IMG/VR virus record: IMGVR_UViG_3300034407_002160
Coordinates: 1 to 53,682 of that record
Strand: one strand, 5' to 3'
From: a virus
DNA: 53,682 nt
The translations under genes were made by a program, and so were the position numbers. Positions 1 through 9,492 of the stretch are shown here, piece after piece. The notes beneath the pieces are model-generated. The model had not been told where the DNA came from. It did not search any database and saw only the letters and a program-made list of their open reading frames with translations. Positions within the stretch are counted from its first letter, which is position 1; every line of letters starts with the position of its first letter.

Positions 1-227
1 CTGAACTCATCTGATGAAAAGTTTGAGTCATAAAATTCTGAAATAGCGTACGGTGCGGCTATAAGATTTGACCTTGCGGTTGTTTGAGCTCCACTACCAT
101 CCACAATAGAACCTGAAGCAAATGTTTCTGATTCAGTTTTGAGTGATATATCAGTACCAGTAGAACCTGCTCTGTTAGTTCTGATATCACCTAAAGATAT
201 TTCACCTGAGGATGTTAGGTTAGCCAT
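1..227 (-). CDS. Virion structural protein, N-terminal part (runs off window)
   Basis: Only about 75 N-terminal residues are inside the window; the gene continues beyond base 1. The start ATG at 227 shares one base with the stop of the tail-fibre gene (TAATG), and a GAGGAG Shine-Dalgarno lies in the end of that gene, so it is translationally coupled. The N-terminus begins MANLTSSGEISLGDIRT; the pattern of a short polar start followed by GxISLxDI is one I associate with minor tail or fibre-region proteins of many phages. That family link is from memory of the pattern, not a search. Position directly after the tail fibre supports a structural role. Confidence 0.7.
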   Translation of the reverse strand, partial: MANLTSSGEISLGDIRTNRAGSTGTDISLKTESETFASGSIVDGSGAQTTARSNLIAAPYAISEFYDSNFSSDEF

Positions 228-3200
228 TATAACTCCTCAAGTTTTTTCTTTAATTCATCAATCTGTTTTTGTTGTTCTTGAATTGCACCTATCAAGTATG
301 TTGTTAATTTTGAATAATCAACAGTTTTGTGAGTATCTCCACCTAAAAACTTTTTAGTTTTACCGATAGATATAGTTTCTTTCACTATCATCGGAATAAC
401 TGATTCTACTTCTTGTGCAATTAAACCTACATCGTCTTGTTTATCTTGTACTTTCCAAGTAAATGAAGATGGTTTTAATTCTAATATTTTATCTAAATTA
501 TCTTCTAATGATTTTATATTTTCTTTTAGTCTTACATCTGAAGCGACTGTGGATGAAAATGCAGTTATATCAGCATCAGCATGAAAGTTACCAGCTGATG
601 CAAATCTAAATTCTTCTGTACCTCCTGATGCAACTCCTATTGAGTTGGCCGCTGCCCAAAAAAACCCTGTGTCTCGGTCAGCTAAAAATGTGTATCTTGG
701 CTCAGTTGCTGAACCAGTACCGACAGCTATACAACCACCAGTATCTTCTATTCTCAAAGCTTGACTTGAGTTTAGTTGTGCACTTCCTAATATATTTTTA
801 TTTGAACCAGATATATGTCTTATATGTATACCTATTGCATCACCAATAGAAGCCTTGACTTCGTGTACTTTTATACCTGTTGGTAAGAGTGCTGCAAAAA
901 TACCTGGATTTGGAACTGGTCCTGGGAAATCACCATTTCTACCAACAGTTTGACCACCTATTTCTAACCCAAGTGCAGAACCAAAACCATTATTTATTGA
1001 TTGTATTCTCATACCTTTTACAGCATTATCTGCACCTGCAGTGCTTAATAAAACACTACTACTTACTCTTAAATCTGCTAAAAGAACACCTGCTCCTGCA
1101 AAATTAATTGACGGGTCTTGTTGTGCATGCATGAAAAGTTTACCACCCTCAAGATGAGTTGTGGTTAAATTATCATCAAATTCTGCCTTGATAGAACCAG
1201 ATATTGAAAGTCTACCAGCTTGCATTTGAACAAGTGAAGCTTTTTCAGTTTGATTTGAAACTGAACCATTGGCTATCACATACGAAGTTGTTTCTGTTTG
1301 TGTTTTTAATCTTAATCTTTCATTATCATCACTATTGTGAAATGATAATTCACCACTTGAACCTGATATTGCAACTCGTTGTTCATCTGCTGTACCTATC
1401 ATTAGTGAACCACCATTAGCAGAACCCATTACTAATGTTGTGGCGTCTAAATCAAAGGTATTTGATTTCATTGTTAGTGAACCACCATCTAATCTAAGTA
1501 AATTATTAGCATCACCCACAACATTAAATGCACCACCACCGTCAAGATAAATACCAGCAGTATTTGAAGTAGGACTATTCGGTCCCCCACTCCCTCCTAA
1601 TCTTATAACACCGTTCCCACTATCTGCTGAACTGTCTATAATAACACTTGTTGCATTTAAATCAAATGCATCTGATTTCATTGTTAGTGAACCACCATCT
1701 AATCTAAGTAAATTATTAGCATCACCCACAACATTAAATGCACCTCCACCATCCATATAGATACCAGCGGTATTTGAAGTAGGACTATCTGGTCCAGCAC
1801 TTGCTCCTAATCGTATAACACCATTCCCACTATCTGCTGCACTATCTATAATAACACTTGACGCGTGTAAATCAAATACATCTGAAGATAAAGTAACACC
1901 AGAACCTGACACTACTAATGTCCCAGGGTTAGCAGTCCATACAAATGCATCACTTAAACTAAAATCACCACTTTGACTTGCAAAGAAACCTGTATCAGTA
2001 TCTCCGTGACCTCCACCCCCTGTAAATATTTTTTCATTACCCATACTAATACCACCAATAGAACCACTATTAGCTCGTATCATACCAGATAAAAATACAT
2101 TTTCACTAGCAAGTCCAAAACCTGGGTTATCTGATATACCAACTTCTCTACCAAATCTTGACTTTATTAAACCACTTAAATCACCTAAACGTGTTTTTAA
2201 TCTTACATCATAAACACCACTACCTGTTCTCTCTGCAAAATCCATAAATGGTGTATCACCTGTGGTTGGATTTGCATTTAATAACATATAACCACTACCT
2301 GTTGTGTTAGTACCTTCACCTCCTAAAAAACGACCTGTTGATACTAAAACTTGACCTGGTGTATATGTTTCTCTTGGTGATAAGAAACTTGCTACCATAG
2401 CAGCATCTCTTGATAATTGTCCAATAACTGCATTATCTGAATGAGCAGCTTTTTGACTACCATCAGCACCTCTGAGAACTTGTATTTTTGTTGTACCTCT
2501 TGAACCAGTGACTTTCATATATTCAAAATCAACTTTAATGATTGATTTATCAAGCTCATTTGCATTATCATCAACTGTTAATTCAGTTTGAAATGCGTTT
2601 ACTGCTCCATCTAAATTTGTAATAGATGATGTGAATGAACTTGATAATTCATTCGTGTCTCTATCGACAAATAAAGTACCAACAAAATTAGTATCTGATG
2701 AGGCGTCTTCTCTACTTGAAGAAGTTATTGTCATAAATTCTTTAGTGAACCCTTGATTAGCTACTTTTTTAGCAAATATCACTTCACCTGGTTGAAACCC
2801 ACTTACATTCTCACATACTATCTCATTATCAGAAGCAGCTACAGATTTGGTTACTGCTGTAGAGTTTGCTACCCATACTTGACCACCTACTGCGTTTACT
2901 GTTTCTTTTTCAAAAGTTGTTGTTCGTAATGTACCTCTAATTCTTATATTTTCAAATTCAGCAAATCCACCTTCTTTTGGTGTGATTATCCACCCAGCGA
3001 ATTGTGGGTCGTAATCATTTGTTCTTAGTTCACCTGAACTATCTATTATGAGATTATTACTTGATATCGTTGATGAACCTAAAGTCCAACCACCAATTGT
3101 ACCTGATGTTGCTTTTATCGCCCCTGCTGGTGTTACACTAAATGGTGCACTTGCAAATGTAGCGTGACCTAATTGTATACCATCATCAGCGTCTGCAATA

Positions 3201-5875
3201 AATACTGAATTACCACTTCCCATAGTAAGAGATTTATTAGTTGTGTTTAATACAAAATTAGTTGCAGTTAAATTATCTGTACCTATACTAAACCCACCAA
3301 TTGTACCACCAGCCTCTGCTGTGATAGTACCTTGCATCACTACATCACCATCTGGTTGTAAATGAAAGTTACTTGATGTTATTTCAATATTACCATTTGA
3401 ACCACTAATGAAACTACTGTCACCACCTAAAAAGAATCGTGATGAACTCATTACTAAATTACCATTTGAACCACTTATAAATTGACCTGATGTTTTATTA
3501 CCAAAAAAGAAACTATCAGTTTTAACTCTAAATTCTGATGGGTTCGTTCTGAATTTAAAGAAACTCTCATCATCACCAACTGTACCATCGTGTATCTCTA
3601 AACCTGCACCCGCATAATTGTCTGGTGCGTCTGGTAATACAGAACCACTAAATATCATAAATCCACCTTGACCAGCTGAAGCACTTACAAACCCTTCATA
3701 ACCAATTGAACGCATATAAGCAGAGTTTGCACCTGCCATCTCGATACCTTGACCTTGTAGATTACCAATAAACAATGAACCTGTCAATAAGTTATCACCA
3801 CCCTCAACAACTAATGCTGAACCTGATATACCAACGTTATTTACGAACGTTGTGGCTTCTGCCGTGTTACCATTTATATCATAATACTCAAGAAAGAAAT
3901 CATAATTATCAGGTCTTTGTGTATTAGGTGGTAATGGTATACGAATTTTCATCTCATCAGGTGAAAATCCAGTATCTCTTGCGGGTTTCAATGATACATC
4001 ACTAATATACCATTCACCAGCCTCAATTCTAAATTGAATTATTGTATCGTCATTTTTTACTGTATCTAATTTAAACTTTGGAAAGAACGTATGACTTACT
4101 CTAGGAAAATCATAACTAGTATAAGGTTCATCAGTTTTTAATTCTAAACCTACTTTTTGATTTGTTGCGTTTGTTAATGACTGGCCAAATGAACTAGCAT
4201 GTGTTATATCTAATCTACTATCAGCTGATAAATTAGAGCCACTTAAATGAATCATCAACTTTGCGTATGATTCAACTTTACCACCACTATTAACCACTTT
4301 TTCAGTTTTTTTAGCTGTTGCTTGAAAACTAAGTGTATAGGGTATATCTTTTTTTACTGTAAAGGCATAATCTTGGTCTAACTCAAATCTACCAACTTCT
4401 TTATAACCTCTATAAGAACCCGATATATATAAACCATCTACATATACTGTACTTGTTGATACCGTATTGATTGTGCCAGTATTATTATCACCACCAAAAC
4501 TATTCCAATATTTGTCAATATGGTCTTGGTCTAAAAAATAACCAGTTCTTAATGGAAACTTTAAAATATCATTATCAACTAATGTTTCTGGTGACTCTAC
4601 AATCGTATCAAGTAAAACTGGAAACTCACCTTGAGCACTATCACTAGCACCATAAACTTTCATTCTATAGACATCACCACTAAACGTTCTTAAATTAGAA
4701 ATATCTAAATCAACAATTGTGTCGAATCTATAACTACTCGTTGTTGGTACTGCCCAATCAAGATATGATGCTGAATAGCTAGCATACAAATTATCACTAG
4801 GTGATGATGAACCTATATCACTATACATTCTAAGTTCACCTACTGATGGACTTTCGAATTGTAATGAGTATGGTTTTGAAGTTGTGAGTTGTTTATCACT
4901 AATTACACTTTCAACTCTAGCTTTATAAGTTGGAAATGTAAACATTTCATTTATATCTTCTTGAGATACAGCACCTACACCATCATTACCAAAACCACTT
5001 AAAGTACTTTTTTCACTATCAGTTAGATTTATATTTGTAACTGTAATTTCACCACCTACCATTTTTGAGTTGAACGCTGGTGTTGTTGAGTATAATCTCA
5101 TTTGGGGTGGTTCTGGTGATTCTCTTTCCTCTGATATACCTCTTCTTGTTAATACAGTGCGTTTAGAATATAAACCTGACTTATATTTCCACAAATTTGT
5201 TTCTGTTTTTACATCACCTGACGGTGTATCAGATTTACCACCTTCATCAAAATTTTCTTGTACATTTACCGCAGAACCAGTTTCAAATCTTTTACTTTTT
5301 AATTCTTTATTAACTATACCATATAAATTAGTACCTGCTACAAAAGCATTTGCTGGTGGGTCTGATTTCTTTTGTGCTACTGTTGTTGATGTGGCTGAGA
5401 CTGTTGGTTTTTTATAAAATAATATTGGTTGTGTATTGATAACTGTTGCAGTATCAATATTTACTTTTTTTAAATATCTTACATTATAAGTACCTATGAA
5501 TTCATTTGGAATATTAAAAGGTACTTTTGTTTCATCAAGTTCACCTAATATAACGAGTTCTGCTTCACCTGGAACATTAAATGGTGGTGGGTATACTTCT
5601 ACACTAATATATCTGTAAGGTATTTTTGGTGATATACCTTGACCATATTTTACTGGTTGTACATAAACAGTATTACCACTTTTATCTAATATTTCTATTT
5701 TTAATGGTACATTTTTTTTTAAGAATTGTGAACCAAATACTTTAAAAGCAGACCTACCTTGCACAAAGGTATCTGGTATATCTTGTACTATGAAATATTC
5801 ATTTTGAGTATCTTGAACAAATACTTGAGTTGTATTTAGATTTTCGATTATTCTTCTACGTGGAATAAATCCCAT
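227..5875 (-). CDS. Large tail fibre / receptor-binding protein with C-terminal S74 chaperone domain
   Basis: A protein of 1882 residues, the largest in the window. The last ~110 residues carry the intramolecular chaperone (Peptidase_S74) signature: SDVRLKENI, the conserved GLIAQEVE segment, and a C-terminal coiled coil rich in K, E and L. In this family the domain trimerises the fibre and usually cleaves itself off before the Ser of the SDxRLKENI motif. The middle is rich in G, S, T and N and contains two near-identical 70-residue repeats plus part of a third (DNA 1441-1885). The N-terminal part is probably the baseplate attachment. RBS GGAG lies 8 bases before the ATG, and a variant of the recurrent late-type element lies at 5896-5904. 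It most likely binds the host surface. Confidence 0.9.
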   Translation of the reverse strand: MGFIPRRRIIENLNTTQVFVQDTQNEYFIVQDIPDTFVQGRSAFKVFGSQFLKKNVPLKIEILDKSGNTVYVQPVKYGQGISPKIPYRYISVEVYPPPFNVPGEAELVILGELDETKVPFNIPNEFIGTYNVRYLKKVNIDTATVINTQPILFYKKPTVSATSTTVAQKKSDPPANAFVAGTNLYGIVNKELKSKRFETGSAVNVQENFDEGGKSDTPSGDVKTETNLWKYKSGLYSKRTVLTRRGISEERESPEPPQMRLYSTTPAFNSKMVGGEITVTNINLTDSEKSTLSGFGNDGVGAVSQEDINEMFTFPTYKARVESVISDKQLTTSKPYSLQFESPSVGELRMYSDIGSSSPSDNLYASYSASYLDWAVPTTSSYRFDTIVDLDISNLRTFSGDVYRMKVYGASDSAQGEFPVLLDTIVESPETLVDNDILKFPLRTGYFLDQDHIDKYWNSFGGDNNTGTINTVSTSTVYVDGLYISGSYRGYKEVGRFELDQDYAFTVKKDIPYTLSFQATAKKTEKVVNSGGKVESYAKLMIHLSGSNLSADSRLDITHASSFGQSLTNATNQKVGLELKTDEPYTSYDFPRVSHTFFPKFKLDTVKNDDTIIQFRIEAGEWYISDVSLKPARDTGFSPDEMKIRIPLPPNTQRPDNYDFFLEYYDINGNTAEATTFVNNVGISGSALVVEGGDNLLTGSLFIGNLQGQGIEMAGANSAYMRSIGYEGFVSASAGQGGFMIFSGSVLPDAPDNYAGAGLEIHDGTVGDDESFFKFRTNPSEFRVKTDSFFFGNKTSGQFISGSNGNLVMSSSRFFLGGDSSFISGSNGNIEITSSNFHLQPDGDVVMQGTITAEAGGTIGGFSIGTDNLTATNFVLNTTNKSLTMGSGNSVFIADADDGIQLGHATFASAPFSVTPAGAIKATSGTIGGWTLGSSTISSNNLIIDSSGELRTNDYDPQFAGWIITPKEGGFAEFENIRIRGTLRTTTFEKETVNAVGGQVWVANSTAVTKSVAASDNEIVCENVSGFQPGEVIFAKKVANQGFTKEFMTITSSSREDASSDTNFVGTLFVDRDTNELSSSFTSSITNLDGAVNAFQTELTVDDNANELDKSIIKVDFEYMKVTGSRGTTKIQVLRGADGSQKAAHSDNAVIGQLSRDAAMVASFLSPRETYTPGQVLVSTGRFLGGEGTNTTGSGYMLLNANPTTGDTPFMDFAERTGSGVYDVRLKTRLGDLSGLIKSRFGREVGISDNPGFGLASENVFLSGMIRANSGSIGGISMGNEKIFTGGGGHGDTDTGFFASQSGDFSLSDAFVWTANPGTLVVSGSGVTLSSDVFDLHASSVIIDSAADSGNGVIRLGASAGPDSPTSNTAGIYMDGGGAFNVVGDANNLLRLDGGSLTMKSDAFDLNATSVIIDSSADSGNGVIRLGGSGGPNSPTSNTAGIYLDGGGAFNVVGDANNLLRLDGGSLTMKSNTFDLDATTLVMGSANGGSLMIGTADEQRVAISGSSGELSFHNSDDNERLRLKTQTETTSYVIANGSVSNQTEKASLVQMQAGRLSISGSIKAEFDDNLTTTHLEGGKLFMHAQQDPSINFAGAGVLLADLRVSSSVLLSTAGADNAVKGMRIQSINNGFGSALGLEIGGQTVGRNGDFPGPVPNPGIFAALLPTGIKVHEVKASIGDAIGIHIRHISGSNKNILGSAQLNSSQALRIEDTGGCIAVGTGSATEPRYTFLADRDTGFFWAAANSIGVASGGTEEFRFASAGNFHADADITAFSSTVASDVRLKENIKSLEDNLDKILELKPSSFTWKVQDKQDDVGLIAQEVESVIPMIVKETISIGKTKKFLGGDTHKTVDYSKLTTYLIGAIQEQQKQIDELKKKLEEL
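1441..1885 (-). repeat. Tandem 210-bp repeat inside the tail-fibre gene
   Basis: Bases from about 1463 onward recur from about 1673 with a period of 210 bp (70 codons), nearly identical over the first ~75 bases. A decayed third unit can be followed to about 1885. Each unit encodes a G/N-rich segment ending GGGAFNVVGD and LRLDGGSLTMKS. This looks like recent in-frame duplication that lengthens the fibre shaft. Confidence 0.85.
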
Positions 5876-5895
5876 TAAATTATCTCCATATACTT

Positions 5896-5904
5896 ATAAA
5901 TATT
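5896..5904 (-). promoter_or_regulatory. Late-type element (variant AATATTTAT) before tail fibre gene
   Basis: One-base variant of the recurrent TATATTTAT 9-mer, 20 bases before the fibre start and just upstream of its GGAG ribosome site. Read on the plus strand the same bases contain TATAAATA (5895-5902), the T4 late promoter octamer, so direction is not certain. Confidence 0.4.
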
Positions 5905-5922
5905 TTATTTAAAAATAATGAA

Positions 5923-5958
5923 TAAAAAGTATGTATTTTTTAATTAAAAAGTATGTAT
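5923..5958 (+). promoter_or_regulatory. Candidate operator: two direct copies of a 14-mer before RHH gene
   Basis: The sequence TAAAAAGTATGTAT occurs at 5923-5936 and again at 5945-5958, 22 bp apart, about two helical turns. The second copy overlaps a TATAAT-like -10 (TATAAT within 5956-5961), 13 bases before the start of the ribbon-helix-helix gene. Tandem half-sites at this spacing are typical of RHH repressors that control themselves; binding is inference. Confidence 0.5.
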
Positions 5959-5973
5959 AATATACTTATTGAT

Positions 5974-6129
5974 ATGGAAGACAAATTTGTAAATATTAAG
6001 ATAAGAAAAGAATATCGTGATATGTTGAAAGATTATTCAAAGAATCACGGATATAAGATGTATGCTCTTATTGAAGAACTTATAAAAGAGAAGTGTACGA
6101 AAAGAATATTATATTCTAATCAAACATAA
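5974..6129 (+). CDS. Small ribbon-helix-helix-like DNA-binding protein
   Basis: An open frame of 51 codons on the plus strand, one of only two convincing plus-strand genes in the window. The protein starts MEDKFVNIKIRKEYRDMLK, the layout of a ribbon-helix-helix (MetJ/Arc) protein: a short beta strand with alternating polar residues (KFVNIKIR), then two helices. There is no clear Shine-Dalgarno, as is common in FCB phages. It converges on the MRE11-RAD50 gene and overlaps its 3' end by 14 bases. Two 14-bp direct repeats lie just upstream, which fits an autoregulated repressor sitting between the structural and the replication genes. Family assignment is from pattern only. Confidence 0.65.
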   Translation: MEDKFVNIKIRKEYRDMLKDYSKNHGYKMYALIEELIKEKCTKRILYSNQT

Positions 6130-9100
6130 TGTTACTATAATCTTTTTCTTTTTTAATTTCTAATAACGTATCTACTGCATCTCTCATTGAATCTATGTGA
6201 GATACGATTAATGTAAATTGAAATTGTGATTTGAGATATTGAAATAAACTATATACTGAATTAAGGTTATCTGAATCCATTGTACCCCAACCCTCGTCAA
6301 TAGCTAAGAAGTTACTTCGTGGTAAGTTACTAACGTTTATTAGTCCAACACGAACAGCCAAACTTGATATAAATCTTTCCATACCACTACTTAGTTCTAA
6401 TGGCCAGATATTATCATCATCATATACAATATAGTTATTTATATTTTTACCATCCATTTCAAATACCATCTGAAAATCTACAAGTTGAGAAAGTATATTA
6501 TTTACTTCACCTTCGATAGTAGGCAAAGCTTTTGAAATTAAATCATAAGGTACACCATCACGTTTGACTGCATCAAGATAATATTGATATGCCTCATACT
6601 TATCTTCAAGTTCTTCTACTTTTTTAATATTATCTAATATACTACGTCTTTTTGTATCTACAACTTTAATTTCACCAAATATATTATTTGTATTATCTGT
6701 AACCATATCAAGACTGTTATTTATATCATCTAATTCAGATTCAACTTTTTGTATTTCATTTTCTATTTGCTGATTAAACATAATATCATTTTCTTGTTCA
6801 TAATACTTAACTATTTTTTCTTCAATAGTTGTTAATTGATGCAATACATTTTTTCGTTTCTCATCAAGTAGAACTTTACTACTATTAGTTTCACTCATCA
6901 AAGTTGATACTTGTTGTAGTTTATTGATATTATCATCTAAATCTAACTTTGCTTCTCTTAACTCAGATAGATTTTTCATCTCATAAGATATTTCATCCAT
7001 CTTCTGTAAATGTTCTTTTACTCTTTGTTTATCTTTATCAACAGATTTTTGAGTCTCTATAGCGTCGAGTGTAAACGGATTTTTCATACAGTAATCACAA
7101 TCTTCATCATACTCTAATATACCTAATTTTTCAATCTTATCTAATTTATTACGAACTTCTATTTTGAGTTTAGATAATTCTTGATTCAGTTTATCGTGTT
7201 CTGCATTTAATTTTTCACCTTCAACAAATTTTTCATTTGTATTTTGTTCTTCGTGATACTTTATTTTTAATCTTATTTGTTCTTCTAATATATTGACTTT
7301 TTCAGTTTTTGAAATAACCTCACCTAATTGATTGTCAATATTACTAAGTGTAGTGGTCAATACTTCTTTATTTTCTTTTAAGTTGTTTATATCACCGATT
7401 GATTTATCAGTTGGTTTTAATTTTTTTGTTAATGTTATTATTTGACTTTCAATTAATTTCTTTTTAGATTGAATTTCATTTTTTTCATTTAATAGTTTTT
7501 TATGTGTCTTTTTAAATTCTTCTTTCTGTTCTTTAATGTCAGCTAAATCTTTTTCCCAATCATTTTGTTTAAAGTTTTTTAATACAGCAGATACGTCTTT
7601 TATTTCTTCTGAAGCTGTTGTCCATAATCTATCAAATATCTCTAACCCCATAAACTGAGCAAGAAGTGTTTTCTTTTCTTTTTGAGTTTTTTCAATAAAG
7701 ACAGAATTTTTAATTTGAGAAGAAAGAGCTGTTAGAATAAAATCATCATACGACCCTATAACTTTTTTAATATTATTTTGAGTACTTCTTCTTTGGTCAC
7801 CATTCATTGATACTTTTTCACCAGTATCATCTATTGTGTAGAAATCAACATCTACTTTGACATTACCTCTTCTTTGTTTCTTTGCAACTCGTTCAATATA
7901 ATAGTCTTGACCATCTATTTCAAAATTTACTTTACAGAAAAAATCTTTCTTTTTATTATTAAGAACGTTTTCAGCTTTAAATGCTCTAGCACACGTATCA
8001 AATAAACAAAATGATAGAGCATCTAGGAGTGATGATTTACCTGCTGCATTAGGAGCAAACATACCAACAATACCATTTAATTTAGTAAAGTCTACTTTAT
8101 TGTTTTCACCATAACTAAACATATTAGAAAACTCAAAATGTTTAAGTTTCCAATTTACATTTCTATAAACTTCTTCTTCTGGTATAATCTGATTTAATGA
8201 TTCATTAATATTTTTTATTTTTAATAAAACATCATCACTCACAATATGATTATTACTAAGATATTCTCTTATTAAGTTGAATTGAACATCAGTGCTATTT
8301 ATATCTCCTACTGATATTTTATCGTTTCTAACTCTATCGTTATTATAAATTGTATCAGTTCTGGTAACTGACATTTCTTCTACACCATATCTATCGTGAA
8401 TCACTGCAAGAGCTTTTTTAAGTTCTGTTGCTGATGTGTTTGCCACACGAACTCTAAGTCTTGCCTTAGTTGGCATATCATCTACATCTGGTACGATACC
8501 TTTATCTATATCTAAAGTGTAATAACCATAATCATTTTTTACTTCAATATATTCAGATGTTCTCTTTGGTACATCCCATAAAAGATATCCATGAGATAGT
8601 CCTTCTCCGTGATTTTGTTGAACTAGAGAACCGCAGTAAGAAATAGTTTCTTCTTTATTTAAATGTTGTCTTTTATGAATATCACCGAGTAACCCTAAAT
8701 CATAACCTTTAAACTTTGTAATCTTCACATCCGAGGGTAGTCTAAAACCTAAATCAGTTTCACATCTATCTACTGTACCGTGAAACAAAACAACTTTAGT
8801 ATCACCTTCTACTTGGTCGGCTGTGATAAAATCTTTCTCATCAGTCCAACAATCCCATACTACAAATGTTGTATCAGCACATTTATATACACCACTATCT
8901 TTTAGATAATGTAAGTTAGGGTGATTTAAATTATTAACAATTGGTGTCAATACATCAAGTCGAGAGCGATTATTTAGATTACAATCGTGATTACCTGCTA
9001 TAATAATAGTAGGTACAATATCTGCTAGATTTTTAAATAACCTTGATAATTGGTCAACCAATTCTGGTGACATATCAGTTTTAGAGTGAGCTATATCACC

Positions 9101-9271
9101 ACCGATATAAGCTACTGCGTTGTCTTTATTTTTTCGTACTTCCTCGTAAGTTCTTTCAAACACTTGTTCATATTCTTTATGACGTTTTAGATTACGAATC
9201 TGTATATCTGAAATGTGGTGTATATGTTTTAATTTACGAAATGGAACTTTTACGATATTTTGTTCTATCAA
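6116..9271 (-). CDS. MRE11-RAD50 (gp47-gp46/SbcD-SbcC) single-chain fusion nuclease-ATPase
   Basis: One chain of 1051 residues holds both subunits of the recombination nuclease. Residues 1 to about 340 are the MRE11 phosphoesterase: SDIQ at 21-24, GGD at 57-59, GNHD at 93-96 and a later LGDIHKRQ, the metal-binding motifs. From about 380 the RAD50 half begins, with Walker A (PNAAGKSS, near 407), a long coiled coil with a zinc-hook CDYC near 725, the ABC signature LSSGMERF near 960, and Walker B FLAIDEGWG near 990 followed by the SHID switch. In T4 gp47 and gp46 are separate and process DNA ends for recombination-dependent replication. The fusion fixes a 1:1 ratio. It is coupled to the 74-residue gene upstream by a 4-base overlap. 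Confidence 0.95.
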   Translation of the reverse strand: MIEQNIVKVPFRKLKHIHHISDIQIRNLKRHKEYEQVFERTYEEVRKNKDNAVAYIGGDIAHSKTDMSPELVDQLSRLFKNLADIVPTIIIAGNHDCNLNNRSRLDVLTPIVNNLNHPNLHYLKDSGVYKCADTTFVVWDCWTDEKDFITADQVEGDTKVVLFHGTVDRCETDLGFRLPSDVKITKFKGYDLGLLGDIHKRQHLNKEETISYCGSLVQQNHGEGLSHGYLLWDVPKRTSEYIEVKNDYGYYTLDIDKGIVPDVDDMPTKARLRVRVANTSATELKKALAVIHDRYGVEEMSVTRTDTIYNNDRVRNDKISVGDINSTDVQFNLIREYLSNNHIVSDDVLLKIKNINESLNQIIPEEEVYRNVNWKLKHFEFSNMFSYGENNKVDFTKLNGIVGMFAPNAAGKSSLLDALSFCLFDTCARAFKAENVLNNKKKDFFCKVNFEIDGQDYYIERVAKKQRRGNVKVDVDFYTIDDTGEKVSMNGDQRRSTQNNIKKVIGSYDDFILTALSSQIKNSVFIEKTQKEKKTLLAQFMGLEIFDRLWTTASEEIKDVSAVLKNFKQNDWEKDLADIKEQKEEFKKTHKKLLNEKNEIQSKKKLIESQIITLTKKLKPTDKSIGDINNLKENKEVLTTTLSNIDNQLGEVISKTEKVNILEEQIRLKIKYHEEQNTNEKFVEGEKLNAEHDKLNQELSKLKIEVRNKLDKIEKLGILEYDEDCDYCMKNPFTLDAIETQKSVDKDKQRVKEHLQKMDEISYEMKNLSELREAKLDLDDNINKLQQVSTLMSETNSSKVLLDEKRKNVLHQLTTIEEKIVKYYEQENDIMFNQQIENEIQKVESELDDINNSLDMVTDNTNNIFGEIKVVDTKRRSILDNIKKVEELEDKYEAYQYYLDAVKRDGVPYDLISKALPTIEGEVNNILSQLVDFQMVFEMDGKNINNYIVYDDDNIWPLELSSGMERFISSLAVRVGLINVSNLPRSNFLAIDEGWGTMDSDNLNSVYSLFQYLKSQFQFTLIVSHIDSMRDAVDTLLEIKKEKDYSNIMFD

Positions 9272-9492
9272 CTAAAATCCTTGATGTGTTTCTTCACATC
9301 GCTTATGTATGTATTTGATACTACAATATCCCAACCTATTGGTTTAGAAAAACTTTTATCATAGTACTTAGTACACGTATCTATTTGGTTCATAAGATTA
9401 AATGTTTGGCATACACTTTCCATAAGTTTAGAGTCTGTAATGTGGACTTTCCAATCATCATAGTATTTCCATATGTTTTTTTGTTTTGCCAT
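9268..9492 (-). CDS. Hypothetical protein, 74 aa
   Basis: Not recognised. A small, basic, soluble-looking protein with several W and Y in its N-terminal part (KNIWKYYDDWKVH) and two Cys. It overlaps the primase 3' end by 35 bases in another frame and overlaps the start of the MRE11-RAD50 gene by 4 bases (ATGA). The tight coupling suggests it is translated and works with recombination or priming, but nothing more can be said. Confidence 0.65.
   Translation of the reverse strand: MAKQKNIWKYYDDWKVHITDSKLMESVCQTFNLMNQIDTCTKYYDKSFSKPIGWDIVVSNTYISDVKKHIKDFS

Noticed and set aside
1441-1885. CRISPR-like direct repeats
   Set aside because: The repeats are in frame, 210 bp long and part of the tail-fibre coding sequence; no spacer pattern.
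5070-5417. Plus-strand frame of 115 residues inside the tail-fibre gene
   Set aside because: Antisense to a strong coding region with no ribosome site and no recognisable domain.
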